This document shows positions 15,373 through 24,331 of a DNA stretch of 64,000 nucleotides, in pieces. The notes under the pieces are model-generated. The model had not been told where the DNA came from. It did not search any database and saw nothing but the letters and a program-made list of their open reading frames with translations. Source of the DNA: Microvirga aerophila (lineage in GTDB: Bacteria; Pseudomonadota; Alphaproteobacteria; Rhizobiales; Beijerinckiaceae); assembly GCF_003332305.1 (NCBI RefSeq), contig NZ_QOIO01000028.1, forward strand, positions 18,660-82,659, given 5' to 3'. The number at the start of each line of letters is the position of its first letter. Position 1 is the stretch's first letter. The position numbers and the translations under genes are program-made.

Positions 15373-16707
15373 CTATTCCGCCGCGTGCGTGCGCTCCGCG
15401 GCGGCCGCGTGTCCCAGGTTGAGGATGTGGTAGAGGATGATCGCCCCGAAGGTGGCCGTGCCGATCCCGTCGAGGGTGAAGCCCCCAACCGTGAGCTTGA
15501 AGTTTCCGGCACCCAGCACCAGCGCCACCGCAACGGTGATCAGGTTGCGGGGGTTCGAGAAATCCACCCGGTTCTCCACCCAGATCCGACCGGCGGTCGC
15601 GGCGATAAGGCCGAAAACCACAATGGACAGGCCGCCCAGGACCGGGCCGGGGATCGTGCCGATGAACGCGCCGAACTTGGGCGACAGCCCTAAGATGAGC
15701 GCGATGCCCGCCGCGATGACGAAGATCAGCGTCGAATAGATGCGGGTGACCGCCATGACGCCCATGTTTTCCGCATAGGTCGTCATGCCCGTGCCGCCGG
15801 CGGAGCCTGACAGCATGGTGGCGATGCCGTCGCCCATGAAGGCCCGTCCGATATGGGGGTCGAGATTGCGACCCGTCATCGCCCCAATGGCTTTAATATG
15901 CCCCAGATTTTCCGCCACGAGGATGATCGCCACGGGCGCGATCAGGCTCATCGCTTGCGTGTTGAACACGGGGCTCTGGAAGGTGGGCAACCCGAACCAT
16001 GCCGCCTGGGCAACCTTCGAGAAGTCGATCGGCTGGCCGAGGCCGAGCATGTTGGCGCAGATGAAGTAGACCAAGTAGCCGATCGCACCGCCGACCAGGA
16101 CCGGAAGACGCCGCCACATGCCGGGCGCATAGACCGCAATGAGGCCCACGGCCACCACCGTCGCGAGGGCGATCCAACGGGCGAAGGCGGTGCCGGCCTG
16201 ATTATCGGGGGTCGTTCCGGAGGCGCTTGAGATCGCGATAGGCGCGAGCACCAGGCCGATGGCCGCCACGATGGCGCCCGTCACGACCGGCGGCATGATG
16301 CGCTCGACCCAGCGATGGCCCGCCAGCTGGACCACGAGCCCGATCAGGAAATAGAGCGCGCCGGCCGCGATGATGCCGCCGAGCGCCAGGGGGATGTTGG
16401 GATTGGGAGCGCCCACCGATGCGCCGGTCGCCACCAGCACCGGGCCAATGAACGCGAAGCTCGATCCGAGATAGCTCGGCACACGGCCGCCAACCACGAA
16501 GAAGAAAATGATGGTGGCAATCCCCGAGAAGAGGATCGACACGTTCGGGTCAAATCCCATCAGGAGCGGCGCCAGCACCGTCGCGCCGAACATGGCGACC
16601 ACGTGCTGCAGGCCGAGTACGAACATTTGCCCTGTCGGCAGCCGCTCGTCCGGCATGATGACCCCTTCGGATTTCAGGGTCCATCGTGGCAGGAAACCGT
16701 CGGACAT
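15373..16707 (-). CDS. rutG: Uracil/pyrimidine permease, NCS2 family (RutG-like)
   Basis: Inner-membrane nucleobase:cation symporter of 444 residues. It aligns with E. coli RutG along its length from memory: the PDERLP leader, QHVVAMFGATVLAPLLMG, GGRVPSYLGSSFAF, ILVAENLGH (the substrate-binding TM8 Glu) and GGTGMTTYAEN (TM10). Of two nearby starts, the ATG at 16707 is spaced 7 nt from a GGGGGA ribosome site and is preferred to that at 16713. None of the other rut genes is visible here, so the transporter is an orphan. The specificity is probably uracil or xanthine. Confidence 0.88.
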   Translation of the reverse strand: MSDGFLPRWTLKSEGVIMPDERLPTGQMFVLGLQHVVAMFGATVLAPLLMGFDPNVSILFSGIATIIFFFVVGGRVPSYLGSSFAFIGPVLVATGASVGAPNPNIPLALGGIIAAGALYFLIGLVVQLAGHRWVERIMPPVVTGAIVAAIGLVLAPIAISSASGTTPDNQAGTAFARWIALATVVAVGLIAVYAPGMWRRLPVLVGGAIGYLVYFICANMLGLGQPIDFSKVAQAAWFGLPTFQSPVFNTQAMSLIAPVAIILVAENLGHIKAIGAMTGRNLDPHIGRAFMGDGIATMLSGSAGGTGMTTYAENMGVMAVTRIYSTLIFVIAAGIALILGLSPKFGAFIGTIPGPVLGGLSIVVFGLIAATAGRIWVENRVDFSNPRNLITVAVALVLGAGNFKLTVGGFTLDGIGTATFGAIILYHILNLGHAAAAERTHAAE

Positions 16708-16861
16708 GATCATTCCCCCAAGTCATGTTTATGCTGGGCCACACCGTAGTCCTGGGACGGGCCGAATGGCTAGGACGGGTAAGGACTTATTAACCGCCGA
16801 GACCGGCGCGCTTATGGACAATCCCTGCCCTCTCCGATCACATCGGCCCAACTTGGCCTGA

Positions 16862-17893
16862 ATGAGGATGACGATGCGCAAGGATCACAGCGCGCCGGAA
16901 GGCGTCGCGCACACGCTCTGGATCGACAGCCGGAGCCTCGAGGGCAACCTCCTTGGCGACCCCTCGCGCCGCCGGGTCGACGTCTATGTCCCAGCCGGTC
17001 ACGATGGACGCGGGCTGCCGCTCCTCGTCGATCTCGTGGGCTATACGGCGGGCGGGCCAGCTCACACGAACTGGAAGAACTATGGCGAGAACGTTCCCGA
17101 GCGGCTCGATCGCCTGATCAGCACGGGCGCGATGCCCCCGGCCGTCGTGGCCTTTCCCGATTGCTTCACGCGGCTGGGCGGCAACCAATACGTCGACAGC
17201 GCCGCCATAGGAGCCTGGGAGACTTTCCTGATCCACGAGATGCTGCCCTTTGTCGAGGAGCGCTTCCGCTGCGGGGGCGACGGACGCCGGGGCGTCTTCG
17301 GCAAAAGCTCTGGCGGTTACGGGAGCCTCGTTCATGCATTGCGGCATGGGGGTTCGGTCTGGTCGGCGGCGGCGTCCCATTCCGGCGATGTGGGCTTCGA
17401 GTTTCTCTATCATCTGGGCGAGTTCGCCGGAGCCCTGCGCCACCTCGTCGACCACGGCATGTCCATCGAGGCGTTCATCCGCAAGTTCGAGGCGGGGCCG
17501 AAAGCCAAGGATGCCGACTGGCACACCATGATGATTCTGGCGCAGGCCGCGACCTTCGACCCGGACCCGAGCCAGTTCTATGGTGTCCGGTTGCCGGTCG
17601 ACCTCCACACGGGCGAGATCATCGAGGAGCGCTGGTCAAACTGGCTGCGATGGGACCCGCTGCGCATGGCGGACGATGCCAAATACCTCGACAATCTGCG
17701 CCGCCTTAAAGTGCTGTACGTCGATTGCGGCGATATCGACCAGTACAACATGGTGTACGGCTCGCGCATCCTGCACCGGAAACTCGAGGCCGCCGGCGTT
17801 CCCCACATCTACGAGGAATTCCACGACAACCATTCGTCCGTGGATTACCGGATGGACACCAGCCTGCCGCTTTTGGCGAAGGCGCTGGCGTAG
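16862..17893 (+). CDS. Alpha/beta-hydrolase esterase (esterase D-like)
   Basis: Protein of about 343 residues with an alpha/beta-hydrolase fold of the putative-esterase (enterochelin esterase/EstD) type. The nucleophile elbow reads GKSSGGYGS; the terminal part has YEEFHDNHSSVDYR, offering the catalytic His, and YVDCGDIDQYN, a likely acid. No signal peptide, so cytoplasmic. Three ATG codons near the start (16862, 16868, 16874) leave the exact N-terminus open. It is divergent from the RutG-like gene and convergent with the flavoprotein gene. Substrate unknown. Confidence 0.8.
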   Translation: MRMTMRKDHSAPEGVAHTLWIDSRSLEGNLLGDPSRRRVDVYVPAGHDGRGLPLLVDLVGYTAGGPAHTNWKNYGENVPERLDRLISTGAMPPAVVAFPDCFTRLGGNQYVDSAAIGAWETFLIHEMLPFVEERFRCGGDGRRGVFGKSSGGYGSLVHALRHGGSVWSAAASHSGDVGFEFLYHLGEFAGALRHLVDHGMSIEAFIRKFEAGPKAKDADWHTMMILAQAATFDPDPSQFYGVRLPVDLHTGEIIEERWSNWLRWDPLRMADDAKYLDNLRRLKVLYVDCGDIDQYNMVYGSRILHRKLEAAGVPHIYEEFHDNHSSVDYRMDTSLPLLAKALA

Positions 17894-17964
17894 GAAATCG
17901 TGCGGGATCCACCGTCATTCCGGGGCGGCCCACAAAGCCAAGCCTGGAATGACCGAGCGGAGCC

Positions 17965-18912
17965 TCACGCGCCGCCCGGCTCGTCCTCGGTCGGCAGTTC
18001 ACAGTGGTTGTGGATATGGATCGCCGCCAGAGCGGCATGCCCCATGCCGACCACGATCTGGTCGATGCCGCGCACGATGTCGCCTGCCGCGTAGAGTCCC
18101 TTCACGCTCGTCTCGCAATGGTGGTCCACCATCAGGCTGCCTGTGGGATCGTGCTCGGCCCCCAGGGACAACGCCAAGTCGGAGCGATACTTCAAGCCCA
18201 GCGCCGAGTAGAGCACGTCGAAGCGGTGTCCCTCGCCATTCACATGAACCGCCGCGATGCGGTCATCCTCCATGTCGAGGCTCTCGACCGGATCCTCCAT
18301 GACCTTGATACCGTGCTCGTCCAGCTTCGCCTGCTGCTCCGGGCTCAATTTCAGGCGCTGTCCGAGGGTCAAAAGGGTCACGTCATCGGAATAGGTTCGG
18401 GCGATGAAGATTGCCTCCCCCATGCCGTGGTCGCCATAGCCGATCACCGCGACCTTACGATCCCGGGATTCGTAGCCGTCGCAGATGGGGCAATACCGGA
18501 TCAGGCCCCGCTGCACCGCGTTCGGCAAGTCCGGAAGATCCGGCTCGATGTCCACCGAGCCGGTCGCCAGGAGGACGCGGCTCGCGGCGATCTGCCGCGA
18601 GCCGCCATCCTTACCCTCGACCACCGCGATGAACCGGTCGGGCTGCCTGCGCAGGCCAGTGACCATGCCCGCTTCGACGCAAGGGCCATACTGGTCGAGA
18701 TTTTCCCGCTGCCGTGCAAGGATGTCCTTGCCCGAGATGCCGTTGGCGAAAACCGGGATGTTGTGGCTCGTCGGAATCCATGCCGCCCGGGGCGTTCCGC
18801 TGTCGACGACAAGGAAGCGGCGTCTCAGGCGCGCCAGGTAAAGCGCCGCCGTCAGGCCCGCCGGCCCTCCCCCGATGATGAGGCAGTCAAGGATTTCGCC
18901 GTCGGATGACAT
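17965..18912 (-). CDS. Thioredoxin-reductase-like FAD/NAD(P) oxidoreductase
   Basis: Flavoprotein of 315 residues. It has an FAD-binding motif LIIGGGPAGLTAALYLARL, a redox-active-type CPICDG in the middle, an NADPH motif VIGYGDHGMGEA, and the FAD-contacting terminal GLYAAGDIV. Bacterial TrxB usually has CATCDG, so Pro replaces Ala-Thr spacing here while both cysteines are kept. No thioredoxin gene is adjacent, so its partner is unknown. The start MSSDGEILD at 18912 is preferred; an upstream in-frame codon at 19005 adds a hydrophobic leader with no counterpart in the family. Confidence 0.85.
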   Translation of the reverse strand: MSSDGEILDCLIIGGGPAGLTAALYLARLRRRFLVVDSGTPRAAWIPTSHNIPVFANGISGKDILARQRENLDQYGPCVEAGMVTGLRRQPDRFIAVVEGKDGGSRQIAASRVLLATGSVDIEPDLPDLPNAVQRGLIRYCPICDGYESRDRKVAVIGYGDHGMGEAIFIARTYSDDVTLLTLGQRLKLSPEQQAKLDEHGIKVMEDPVESLDMEDDRIAAVHVNGEGHRFDVLYSALGLKYRSDLALSLGAEHDPTGSLMVDHHCETSVKGLYAAGDIVRGIDQIVVGMGHAALAAIHIHNHCELPTEDEPGGA

Positions 18913-19082
18913 GAATGGCCGTACCTCCTGGATGAGACGCAGTAATCCCAACCCACGACGCAGCAAAAAGATCAACGCGATCCACAGGCAAGTCCAGTCG
19001 TTCATGCCTCTGGCGGCCGACTTTAACCCCCTCGCAAGGATCTTGGGACCAATCTGCCGCGGTTTAGTAAGGAGTACACGAG

Positions 19083-19316
19083 ATGACGGAATGGCAAGGC
19101 CGCAAGCGCGAGCCCATCACCGAAGAACGCCTTGAGCGCGCCGTTGCGGTGCTGGCCCAGATCGTCGAGGAGCACGGTCCCGGCTACGGACCGCTCTACG
19201 AGAGCGTGAAGCAGGAGCTCGACGCGTTCCGCAATCTCAAGGCGTCGATCGGCCACAAGGCCGAGCAGCCGGAGCCCCGGCAGGAGCAAACCTCCAGAAA
19301 ACGGAAGAGCGCTTGA
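19083..19316 (+). CDS. Small hypothetical protein, 77 aa
   Basis: Highly charged, soluble product beginning MTEWQGRKREPITEERLERAV and ending in a lysine-rich tail. The body looks like one or two amphipathic helices (LERAVAVLAQIVEEHGPGYGPLYESVKQELDAFRNLKAS). An AGGAGTACACGAG ribosome region precedes the ATG. No family is recognised. A 12-bp inverted repeat begins at its stop codon. Confidence 0.65.
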   Translation: MTEWQGRKREPITEERLERAVAVLAQIVEEHGPGYGPLYESVKQELDAFRNLKASIGHKAEQPEPRQEQTSRKRKSA

Positions 19317-19343
19317 ACGAAACTAACCTAAGTTAGCTTCGTT
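19316..19343. repeat. Inverted repeat between the 77-aa gene and the hibernation factor gene
   Basis: AACGAAACTAAC and GTTAGCTTCGTT form a 12-bp stem with one mismatch and a 4-nt loop. No T tract follows, so it may be an operator or mRNA hairpin in front of the ribosome hibernation gene, not a terminator. Confidence 0.45.
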
Positions 19344-19378
19344 ACTCCCTCTGGGTAAGGCCCCGAATGGAGGACGGA

Positions 19379-19756
19379 ATGAACTTAGAGAACATGGATA
19401 GCGTGATCACCATCGAAAGCGCGAGCGTCGACCTGGGAGAAGCCTTCCGCAGTCACGCTCAACAGGGAATCACGCGGGCCGCAAGCAAGTACTTCGGACG
19501 CCTCAATGCGGCCTCCGTCCATGTCAGCCGGGAGGGAATTCTCTTCCGCTGTACGGTGAACATGCAGATGGGAGCCCTCAAGACGATGAGCGCGGAAGCC
19601 CAGGACAAGGACTGCTACGTGGCGTTCAAATCCGCCATGGACAAGGTTGAGAAGCAGCTGCGCCGGGCCAAGCGCGAACTCCGCGAGGACAAGGCGACCC
19701 GCATCGACAAAGATGCGACCCTTCGCGACGGCCTGGGTTCCTCATCGCCCGTATGA
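19379..19756 (+). CDS. HPF/RaiA-type ribosome hibernation factor
   Basis: A 125-residue protein with the sigma-54-modulation/HPF fold: SVITIESASVDLGEAFRSHAQ, then ASVHVSREGILFRCTVNMQMGA, then the basic helix KVEKQLRRAKRELREDKATR. Such proteins bind the 30S subunit and stabilise dormant ribosomes in stationary or stressed cells. It lacks the C-terminal dimerisation domain of long HPF. The start at 19379 is supported by a GGAGGACGGA ribosome site; the ATG at 19367 precedes that site. It stands near the stress kinase but has no EcfG promoter that I could find. Confidence 0.82.
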   Translation: MNLENMDSVITIESASVDLGEAFRSHAQQGITRAASKYFGRLNAASVHVSREGILFRCTVNMQMGALKTMSAEAQDKDCYVAFKSAMDKVEKQLRRAKRELREDKATRIDKDATLRDGLGSSSPV

Positions 19757-19924
19757 CCTTGCAAATCCAAGCCTTCGTAACCATCTAAGCTTCAAGCCGG
19801 TCGCGACTTCTCGCTCGACCGGGGACGGCCACGAGCCAGGACGATGACGCCGGATGTACGCGCATCGTCGGGCCATCGTGGCCGTTGGCGCATTGAGCCC
19901 TCATTTACGCCCGAGCTTGGATCG

Positions 19925-20137
19925 ATGAACAACTTGAGGATCGCGGAACCGTCTCCGCAATACCAGACAGCACTTCTCGAAGCCCGCGCCCGCCAGTGTC
20001 GCTTCATCGTCTCTGAGGATCTGCGCGACGCCGTATGCTGCGGCGCTCCGACCTCCGAGACCTCGAGCTGGTGCGAGTGGCACAGGCAGATCGTCTATAC
20101 GCCGAGAAGCGAGCGCGACCGTCGCCGGGCAGCCTGA
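19925..20137 (+). CDS. Small protein with GcrA-like zinc-knuckle C-terminus
   Basis: A 70-residue protein whose C-terminal half reads CRFIVSEDLRDAVCCGAPTS then SWCEWHRQIVYTP. The spacing C-x(n)-CCG-x(n)-C-x2-H and the closing Y-x-P resemble the C-terminus of GcrA family cell-cycle regulators, without the N-terminal DNA-binding part. It probably binds one zinc. An in-frame GTG/ATG further upstream (19844) is possible, but the MNNLRIAEP start is compact. Role unknown. Confidence 0.6.
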   Translation: MNNLRIAEPSPQYQTALLEARARQCRFIVSEDLRDAVCCGAPTSETSSWCEWHRQIVYTPRSERDRRRAA

Positions 20138-20322
20138 TGCGGACCCGTTGACATAACGGTTCTGCGGCTTAGCTTCCAATGCGAGACCGACAGCGACCAT
20201 GCCGCATATCCGCCCTTCCCGAACGATGGTTCCGTGAGAAGCGAAAGCGCCCAATCGTGAGTGGGAAGTAAACTTGGGCGCAACACACCCCGACAGCCTC
20301 AAATCCAGCACCGGCTTCCTCG

Positions 20323-22518
20323 TTGGCGGGGGTGACGTCGGCGTGCTCATGCGCGAGCGCGACTGGCACGCCTCCCCCTCTCGGCGAGCCTGCAACCTGG
20401 CCCCAGCCCCTGCGAACGCTCGTCGGCGTGATGCTCGGCTCTAGTCAGCCCATGTTCGTTGCCTGGGGGCCTGAAAAGGCCATGCTCTACAACGACGGCT
20501 ACGCCACCATGCTGGGCCTGCAGCATCCTGCGGCGCTCGGGGCCCGGTTCGAGGACGTGTGGTTTGATATCCTCGACGTCGTGGGCCCAATCATGGACCG
20601 TGGCTATGCGGGCCAATCCACCGAGATGGAAGACATCGCCTATGTGATGCACCGGAACGGATATCCGGAGGAAACGCATTTCTCATTCTCGTACACTCCG
20701 GTTCGGGACGATACGGGTGCGGTTGCGGGAGTTTTCTGCGTTTGCTCCGAAACGACGAGCCGGGTTCTGGCGGAAGCCCGACTTGCGTCCGAGGTCAAAC
20801 GGCAGCGCCGGCTGTTCGAACGTGCGCCCGGCTTCGTGGCAATCATGAGCGGTCCAGACCATGTGTTCGAGTTCGTCAACGATGCCTTTGCCCGCATCGT
20901 CGGTCCACGCGATTTCATCGGCCGCTCCATCCGCGCCGTATTCCCGGACATTGAGGACCAAGGAGTCTACGAACTGCTCGATAGGGTCTACTCGACCGGG
21001 GAGCGCTTCGTGGCGGACCAGATGGCTCTCACATTTCAGCCCTCAGCCGATGCCCCAGGAGAAGAGCACGTTCTCGACTTCATCTACGAGCCGATGATGG
21101 ACGAATCCGGTCAGGTGACCGGCATCTTCGTGCAAGGCTACGAGACGACAGGGCAGGCCCTTGCTGAAGCGGCGCGGCATGCGAGCGAAAAGAGACTTCG
21201 GCAGATTGCCGACAATCTCCCGGTTCTCATTGGGTACGTGGACGCCGAACGCCGCTACCGCTTCAACAACAGGGCCTACCTGACGTGGTTCGGGCGACCG
21301 CCGGAGGACCTGTACGGATTGCATCTGCGCGACGCCGCCGGCTCCGAAGCCTATGACATCGTCAAACCCTATATCGACGCCGCTCTCGCAGGGCGGAGAA
21401 GCATCCATGAATGGTGGGCGCCGTTCAACGGTCGCTGGCGCTTCGTGAGATCGGAATACATTCCCGACCACGCGGAGGATGGAACCGTCAATGGCTTCCA
21501 TGTCCTTGCGTCCGACCTGACAGAATACAAACGGTCGGGGGATGCCCTCATCCAGAGCGAAGCCCGGCTCCGCCTCGCAATCGACGCTGGACGGATGGCC
21601 ATCTGGGAGATCAACCTCCTGACCGAGGCCATCGTCGGGTCGGGAGACCTCAACGAGCTCTTCGGCTTCCCGCCGGACGCGACCCCCTCCCTGGCCGAGT
21701 TCCGGGCCCGCTACCTCCCCGGGGAGCAGGAGCGGATGCAGGACGCCTTGCAGGCCGTGTTGAAGAAGGGTGAGCGGTTCATCGAAGTGGAGACCGGGTG
21801 CATCTGGCCTGACGGAACGGTCCGCTGGCTTCTGATGCGCGGCGAACTCTACCTCGCCGAGGATGGGCCCCCCACGAAGGTGGTGGGCGTTCTGCTCGAC
21901 ATCACGGAGCGCAAGCGTGCCGAGGATCACCAGCAGCTGCTCATCCATGAGCTGAACCACAGGGTCAAGAACACGCTCGCAACGGTTCAGTCGATCGCCT
22001 CCCAGACATTGCGGAACGCGGGCTCGACCGCACAGGCCCAACGGGACCTCGAGGCACGCCTCCTCGCCCTGTCGCGCACCCATGACGTGCTCACCCGCGA
22101 GAATTGGGAAGGTGCGTCCCTGCGCGAGATCGTCGCCCAGGCTTTCGAGCCGTTCAAAAGCTACGGCAGGGAGCGCCTTCACTATCGGGGGCCGGAGGTC
22201 CGGCTTGTACCCCGCACGGCGCTGGCGCTGTCCATGGCGCTCCATGAGCTTGCCACCAATGCGGCGAAGTACGGTGCTCTTTCCGATACGACAGGCCGAT
22301 TGTCCCTGACCTGGTTCGTCGATAGAACCCACGCGCCACGCCTTCATCTGCGCTGGGAGGAGATGGACGGTCCCCCGGTGAAACGTGTGGCCCGACGGGG
22401 CTTCGGATCGCGGCTGATCGAACGCACCTTGGCTCAGGACCTCGATGGCGACGCGAAGATCAACTTCGCCCCCACGACGGGCGTCGTCTGCACCGTTGAT
22501 GCTCCACTGGCGGCCTGA
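20323..22518 (+). CDS. Multi-PAS HWE-family sensor histidine kinase, N-terminus frameshifted
   Basis: Cytoplasmic sensor kinase with four PAS/PAC units (about residues 40-150, 165-290, 295-410 and 415-530) and a C-terminal HWE/HisKA_2 kinase. The phospho-acceptor region is IHELNHRVKNTLATVQ near residue 541, followed by the N box HELATNAAKYGAL. There are no TM helices. HWE kinases are the class that phosphorylate PhyR in alphaproteobacteria, so a role in the nearby GSR circuit is plausible. Oddity: the family's usual opening (GGGDVGVLMRERDWHASP) is encoded in the adjacent frame from about 20274, and the frame changes near 20375-20382 (one surplus base), so the first 20 residues of this frame are probably not native. 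Confidence 0.8.
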   Translation: MAGVTSACSCASATGTPPPLGEPATWPQPLRTLVGVMLGSSQPMFVAWGPEKAMLYNDGYATMLGLQHPAALGARFEDVWFDILDVVGPIMDRGYAGQSTEMEDIAYVMHRNGYPEETHFSFSYTPVRDDTGAVAGVFCVCSETTSRVLAEARLASEVKRQRRLFERAPGFVAIMSGPDHVFEFVNDAFARIVGPRDFIGRSIRAVFPDIEDQGVYELLDRVYSTGERFVADQMALTFQPSADAPGEEHVLDFIYEPMMDESGQVTGIFVQGYETTGQALAEAARHASEKRLRQIADNLPVLIGYVDAERRYRFNNRAYLTWFGRPPEDLYGLHLRDAAGSEAYDIVKPYIDAALAGRRSIHEWWAPFNGRWRFVRSEYIPDHAEDGTVNGFHVLASDLTEYKRSGDALIQSEARLRLAIDAGRMAIWEINLLTEAIVGSGDLNELFGFPPDATPSLAEFRARYLPGEQERMQDALQAVLKKGERFIEVETGCIWPDGTVRWLLMRGELYLAEDGPPTKVVGVLLDITERKRAEDHQQLLIHELNHRVKNTLATVQSIASQTLRNAGSTAQAQRDLEARLLALSRTHDVLTRENWEGASLREIVAQAFEPFKSYGRERLHYRGPEVRLVPRTALALSMALHELATNAAKYGALSDTTGRLSLTWFVDRTHAPRLHLRWEEMDGPPVKRVARRGFGSRLIERTLAQDLDGDAKINFAPTTGVVCTVDAPLAA

Positions 22519-22538
22519 CGCCGAACCGAAAGCAGCGC

Positions 22539-23255
22539 CTATTCCACGGCCCGCAAAAGGACCGCAATGCCGTCGTGGTCCCCTGTGGTGACCTTCGGAT
22601 CAGCCACCAGGGCGCTGTCCAGATTTACAAATCCGCTCACCTTGTATCGGGTCCTGTGATGAAGGTTCTGGGTGAAGTCGTCTCGCGCCCGGTTGAACGA
22701 CGCGTAACGATGCCCCGGTGATCGGAACGGATCCACCTCCTCCCGGCTGAAAGCGCCCGTGAACACGTAGGCTTGGCCTGCCTGGTGGGGGCCGAAGATC
22801 CGGCCGTGGTTGTTGTTCACCTCGAAGATGTCGTTGGAGAAGGCGTCGTCCCGCCCCTGCGGAAGCTGCTCATAGAGCCTGCCGCCGATATAGCCCTGGT
22901 ATCCGGCGGAATGCCCGAACCGGATCGGATAGCCAGCCTGCGCGGCCGCCGCCAAAAGCCTTGCCTTGGCATCCTCCACGCCCGTTGCGGCCTCGTCGAC
23001 GATGATCACGTTGATCGGCTCGCGAAGGTTCTTTCCCTCGTAGATCTGACCGAGCCAGTCGGCGGCCGCGCCGCGCCGGGTCAGCATCCACTTGCCGATG
23101 TCCGGCAGACCCTGCGGCGCCGCGACGTTCTGGCCGCTGGCCCACTCGGTTTCAGCCCCCTGGCTTGCTTCTGGCGCTTGCTGAGCGCGGGAAGATGGGG
23201 CGGCTGCCAGGACCGCCAGGCCGATCAGGAGGATGCTGTAGCAACGGGCGACCAT
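22539..23255 (-). CDS. Exported hypothetical protein, 238 aa
   Basis: Begins with a signal peptide (MVARCYSILLIGLAVLAAAPSSRAQQ) and so is periplasmic or secreted. The mature part contains EPINVIIVDEAATGVEDAKARL, then RFGHSAGYQGYIGG and DAFSNDIFEVNNNHGRIFGP, ending with a VTTGDHDGIAVLLR motif. I recall similar proteins annotated only as hypothetical; the H/D/N-rich patches could bind metal, but this is not proof of an enzyme. The ATG at 23255 has a GGAGGCAGGA ribosome site overlapping the upstream ATG at 23267. Confidence 0.7.
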   Translation of the reverse strand: MVARCYSILLIGLAVLAAAPSSRAQQAPEASQGAETEWASGQNVAAPQGLPDIGKWMLTRRGAAADWLGQIYEGKNLREPINVIIVDEAATGVEDAKARLLAAAAQAGYPIRFGHSAGYQGYIGGRLYEQLPQGRDDAFSNDIFEVNNNHGRIFGPHQAGQAYVFTGAFSREEVDPFRSPGHRYASFNRARDDFTQNLHHRTRYKVSGFVNLDSALVADPKVTTGDHDGIAVLLRAVE

Positions 23256-23375
23256 TCCTGCCTCCAAACTGCCCAGGTTGCCGATCGTTTGCCGCCATCT
23301 GGATATTGGCCCAGGAAGGCGGCGGCCGTTCGTGCTAGGGCTCCTGATCAGCTTAACGGATCAGAACCCACTCGC

Positions 23376-24122
23376 ATGGCCTTTTCGCTTTCAATCATGC
23401 TCATTCTCGGTCTCACCTTCGTGCTTGCCGGCATGGTCAAAGGGATGATCGGCCTTGGGCTTCCCACGGTGGCGATCGGACTCCTCGTGCTGGTGATGAC
23501 GCCGGCCCAGGCAGCCGCCCTTCTCGTGATTCCGTCGCTGGTCACCAATGTCTGGCAGCTCATGGCCGGCCCCAGCGTCACAGCCATTGGCAAACGCCTC
23601 TGGCTGATGATGGCAGGGATCTGGATCGGAACCTTTTTAGGCATTGGACTTCTGACCGGGCCTGATCCGGGCCCGGTCATCGGGGGGCTGGGCGGCGCCC
23701 TCATCGTCTATGGAACCATCGGTCTGCTCGGAGTGCGCCTGACGACGGCGGCAGGCGCCGAGCGCTGGCTGTCTCCGCTCGTTGGGGCCGCGACGGGAAT
23801 CGTCACAGGAGCCACGGGCGTCTTCGTCATCCCGGCCGTCCCCTATCTCCAGTCGCTGGGGCTCGGGAAGGACGAGCTCGTGCAGGCCCTTGGCCTGTCC
23901 TTCACGGTCTCCACCCTCGCCTTGGCAGCGGGCTTATGGCACCGGGACGCCCTTCCGCTTGCGGATGTGGGCCTGTCGGTGCTCGCGGTCGCGCCGGCCC
24001 TTGCGGGCATGGTGGCCGGACAACACATCCGCAACCGCGTTAGCCCACAGGCCTTCCGGACCTGCTTCTTCGCAGGCCTCGTCGTCTTGGGCGGGCATCT
24101 GGTGTTTCAGGCTTGGGGTTAA
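23376..24122 (+). CDS. TauE/SafE family permease
   Basis: Inner-membrane protein of 248 residues with about eight TM helices and the family's repeated glycine pattern: GMVKGMIGLGLPTVAIGLL in the first half and GAATGIVTGATGVFVIPAVPYL in the second. TauE/SafE proteins are proposed to export sulfite, sulfoacetate or related anions; the substrate here is unknown. The start MAFSLSIML at 23376 fits the family. It is divergent from the exported hypothetical gene. Confidence 0.85.
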   Translation: MAFSLSIMLILGLTFVLAGMVKGMIGLGLPTVAIGLLVLVMTPAQAAALLVIPSLVTNVWQLMAGPSVTAIGKRLWLMMAGIWIGTFLGIGLLTGPDPGPVIGGLGGALIVYGTIGLLGVRLTTAAGAERWLSPLVGAATGIVTGATGVFVIPAVPYLQSLGLGKDELVQALGLSFTVSTLALAAGLWHRDALPLADVGLSVLAVAPALAGMVAGQHIRNRVSPQAFRTCFFAGLVVLGGHLVFQAWG

Positions 24123-24276
24123 CGCCGATGACTATGGGCTGTGGGATGAGGTCACCCCAATCAGGGGAGGATCAGGGCACGAGCACGCCGGAGGGATTGG
24201 GACGGCAGACCGGCACTGCCTTGGTGACGCAGGGATTACCACAGCACAAGCCCACAACGGGATACGAGGCGGGCCT

Positions 24277-24331
24277 TGGGTTCGTTCTGCCAAAAATCGG
24301 CGCTCCACCTACTGGGTTCGTTCTGCCAAAA
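24277..24331. repeat. Direct repeat downstream of module gene A1
   Basis: TGGGTTCGTTCTGCCAAAA occurs twice, beginning at 24277 and 24313, 36 nt apart. A diverged version (GAGTTCATTCTGCCAGATTC) spans the end of the second copy of the module at about 30060-30080. Confidence 0.55.

Noticed and set aside
18424..18500. CPICDG taken as a lost redox motif
   Set aside because: Both cysteines are present with two-residue spacing, so the disulfide motif is intact and just a variant of CATCDG.
21043..22347. Minus-strand frame of 434 codons inside the HWE kinase
   Set aside because: No recognisable domain; antisense shadow of a gene with full PAS and kinase motifs.
22773..23375. N-terminal extension of about 200 codons to the TauE/SafE permease
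   Set aside because: It runs antisense through the exported protein gene; permease homology begins at 23376.
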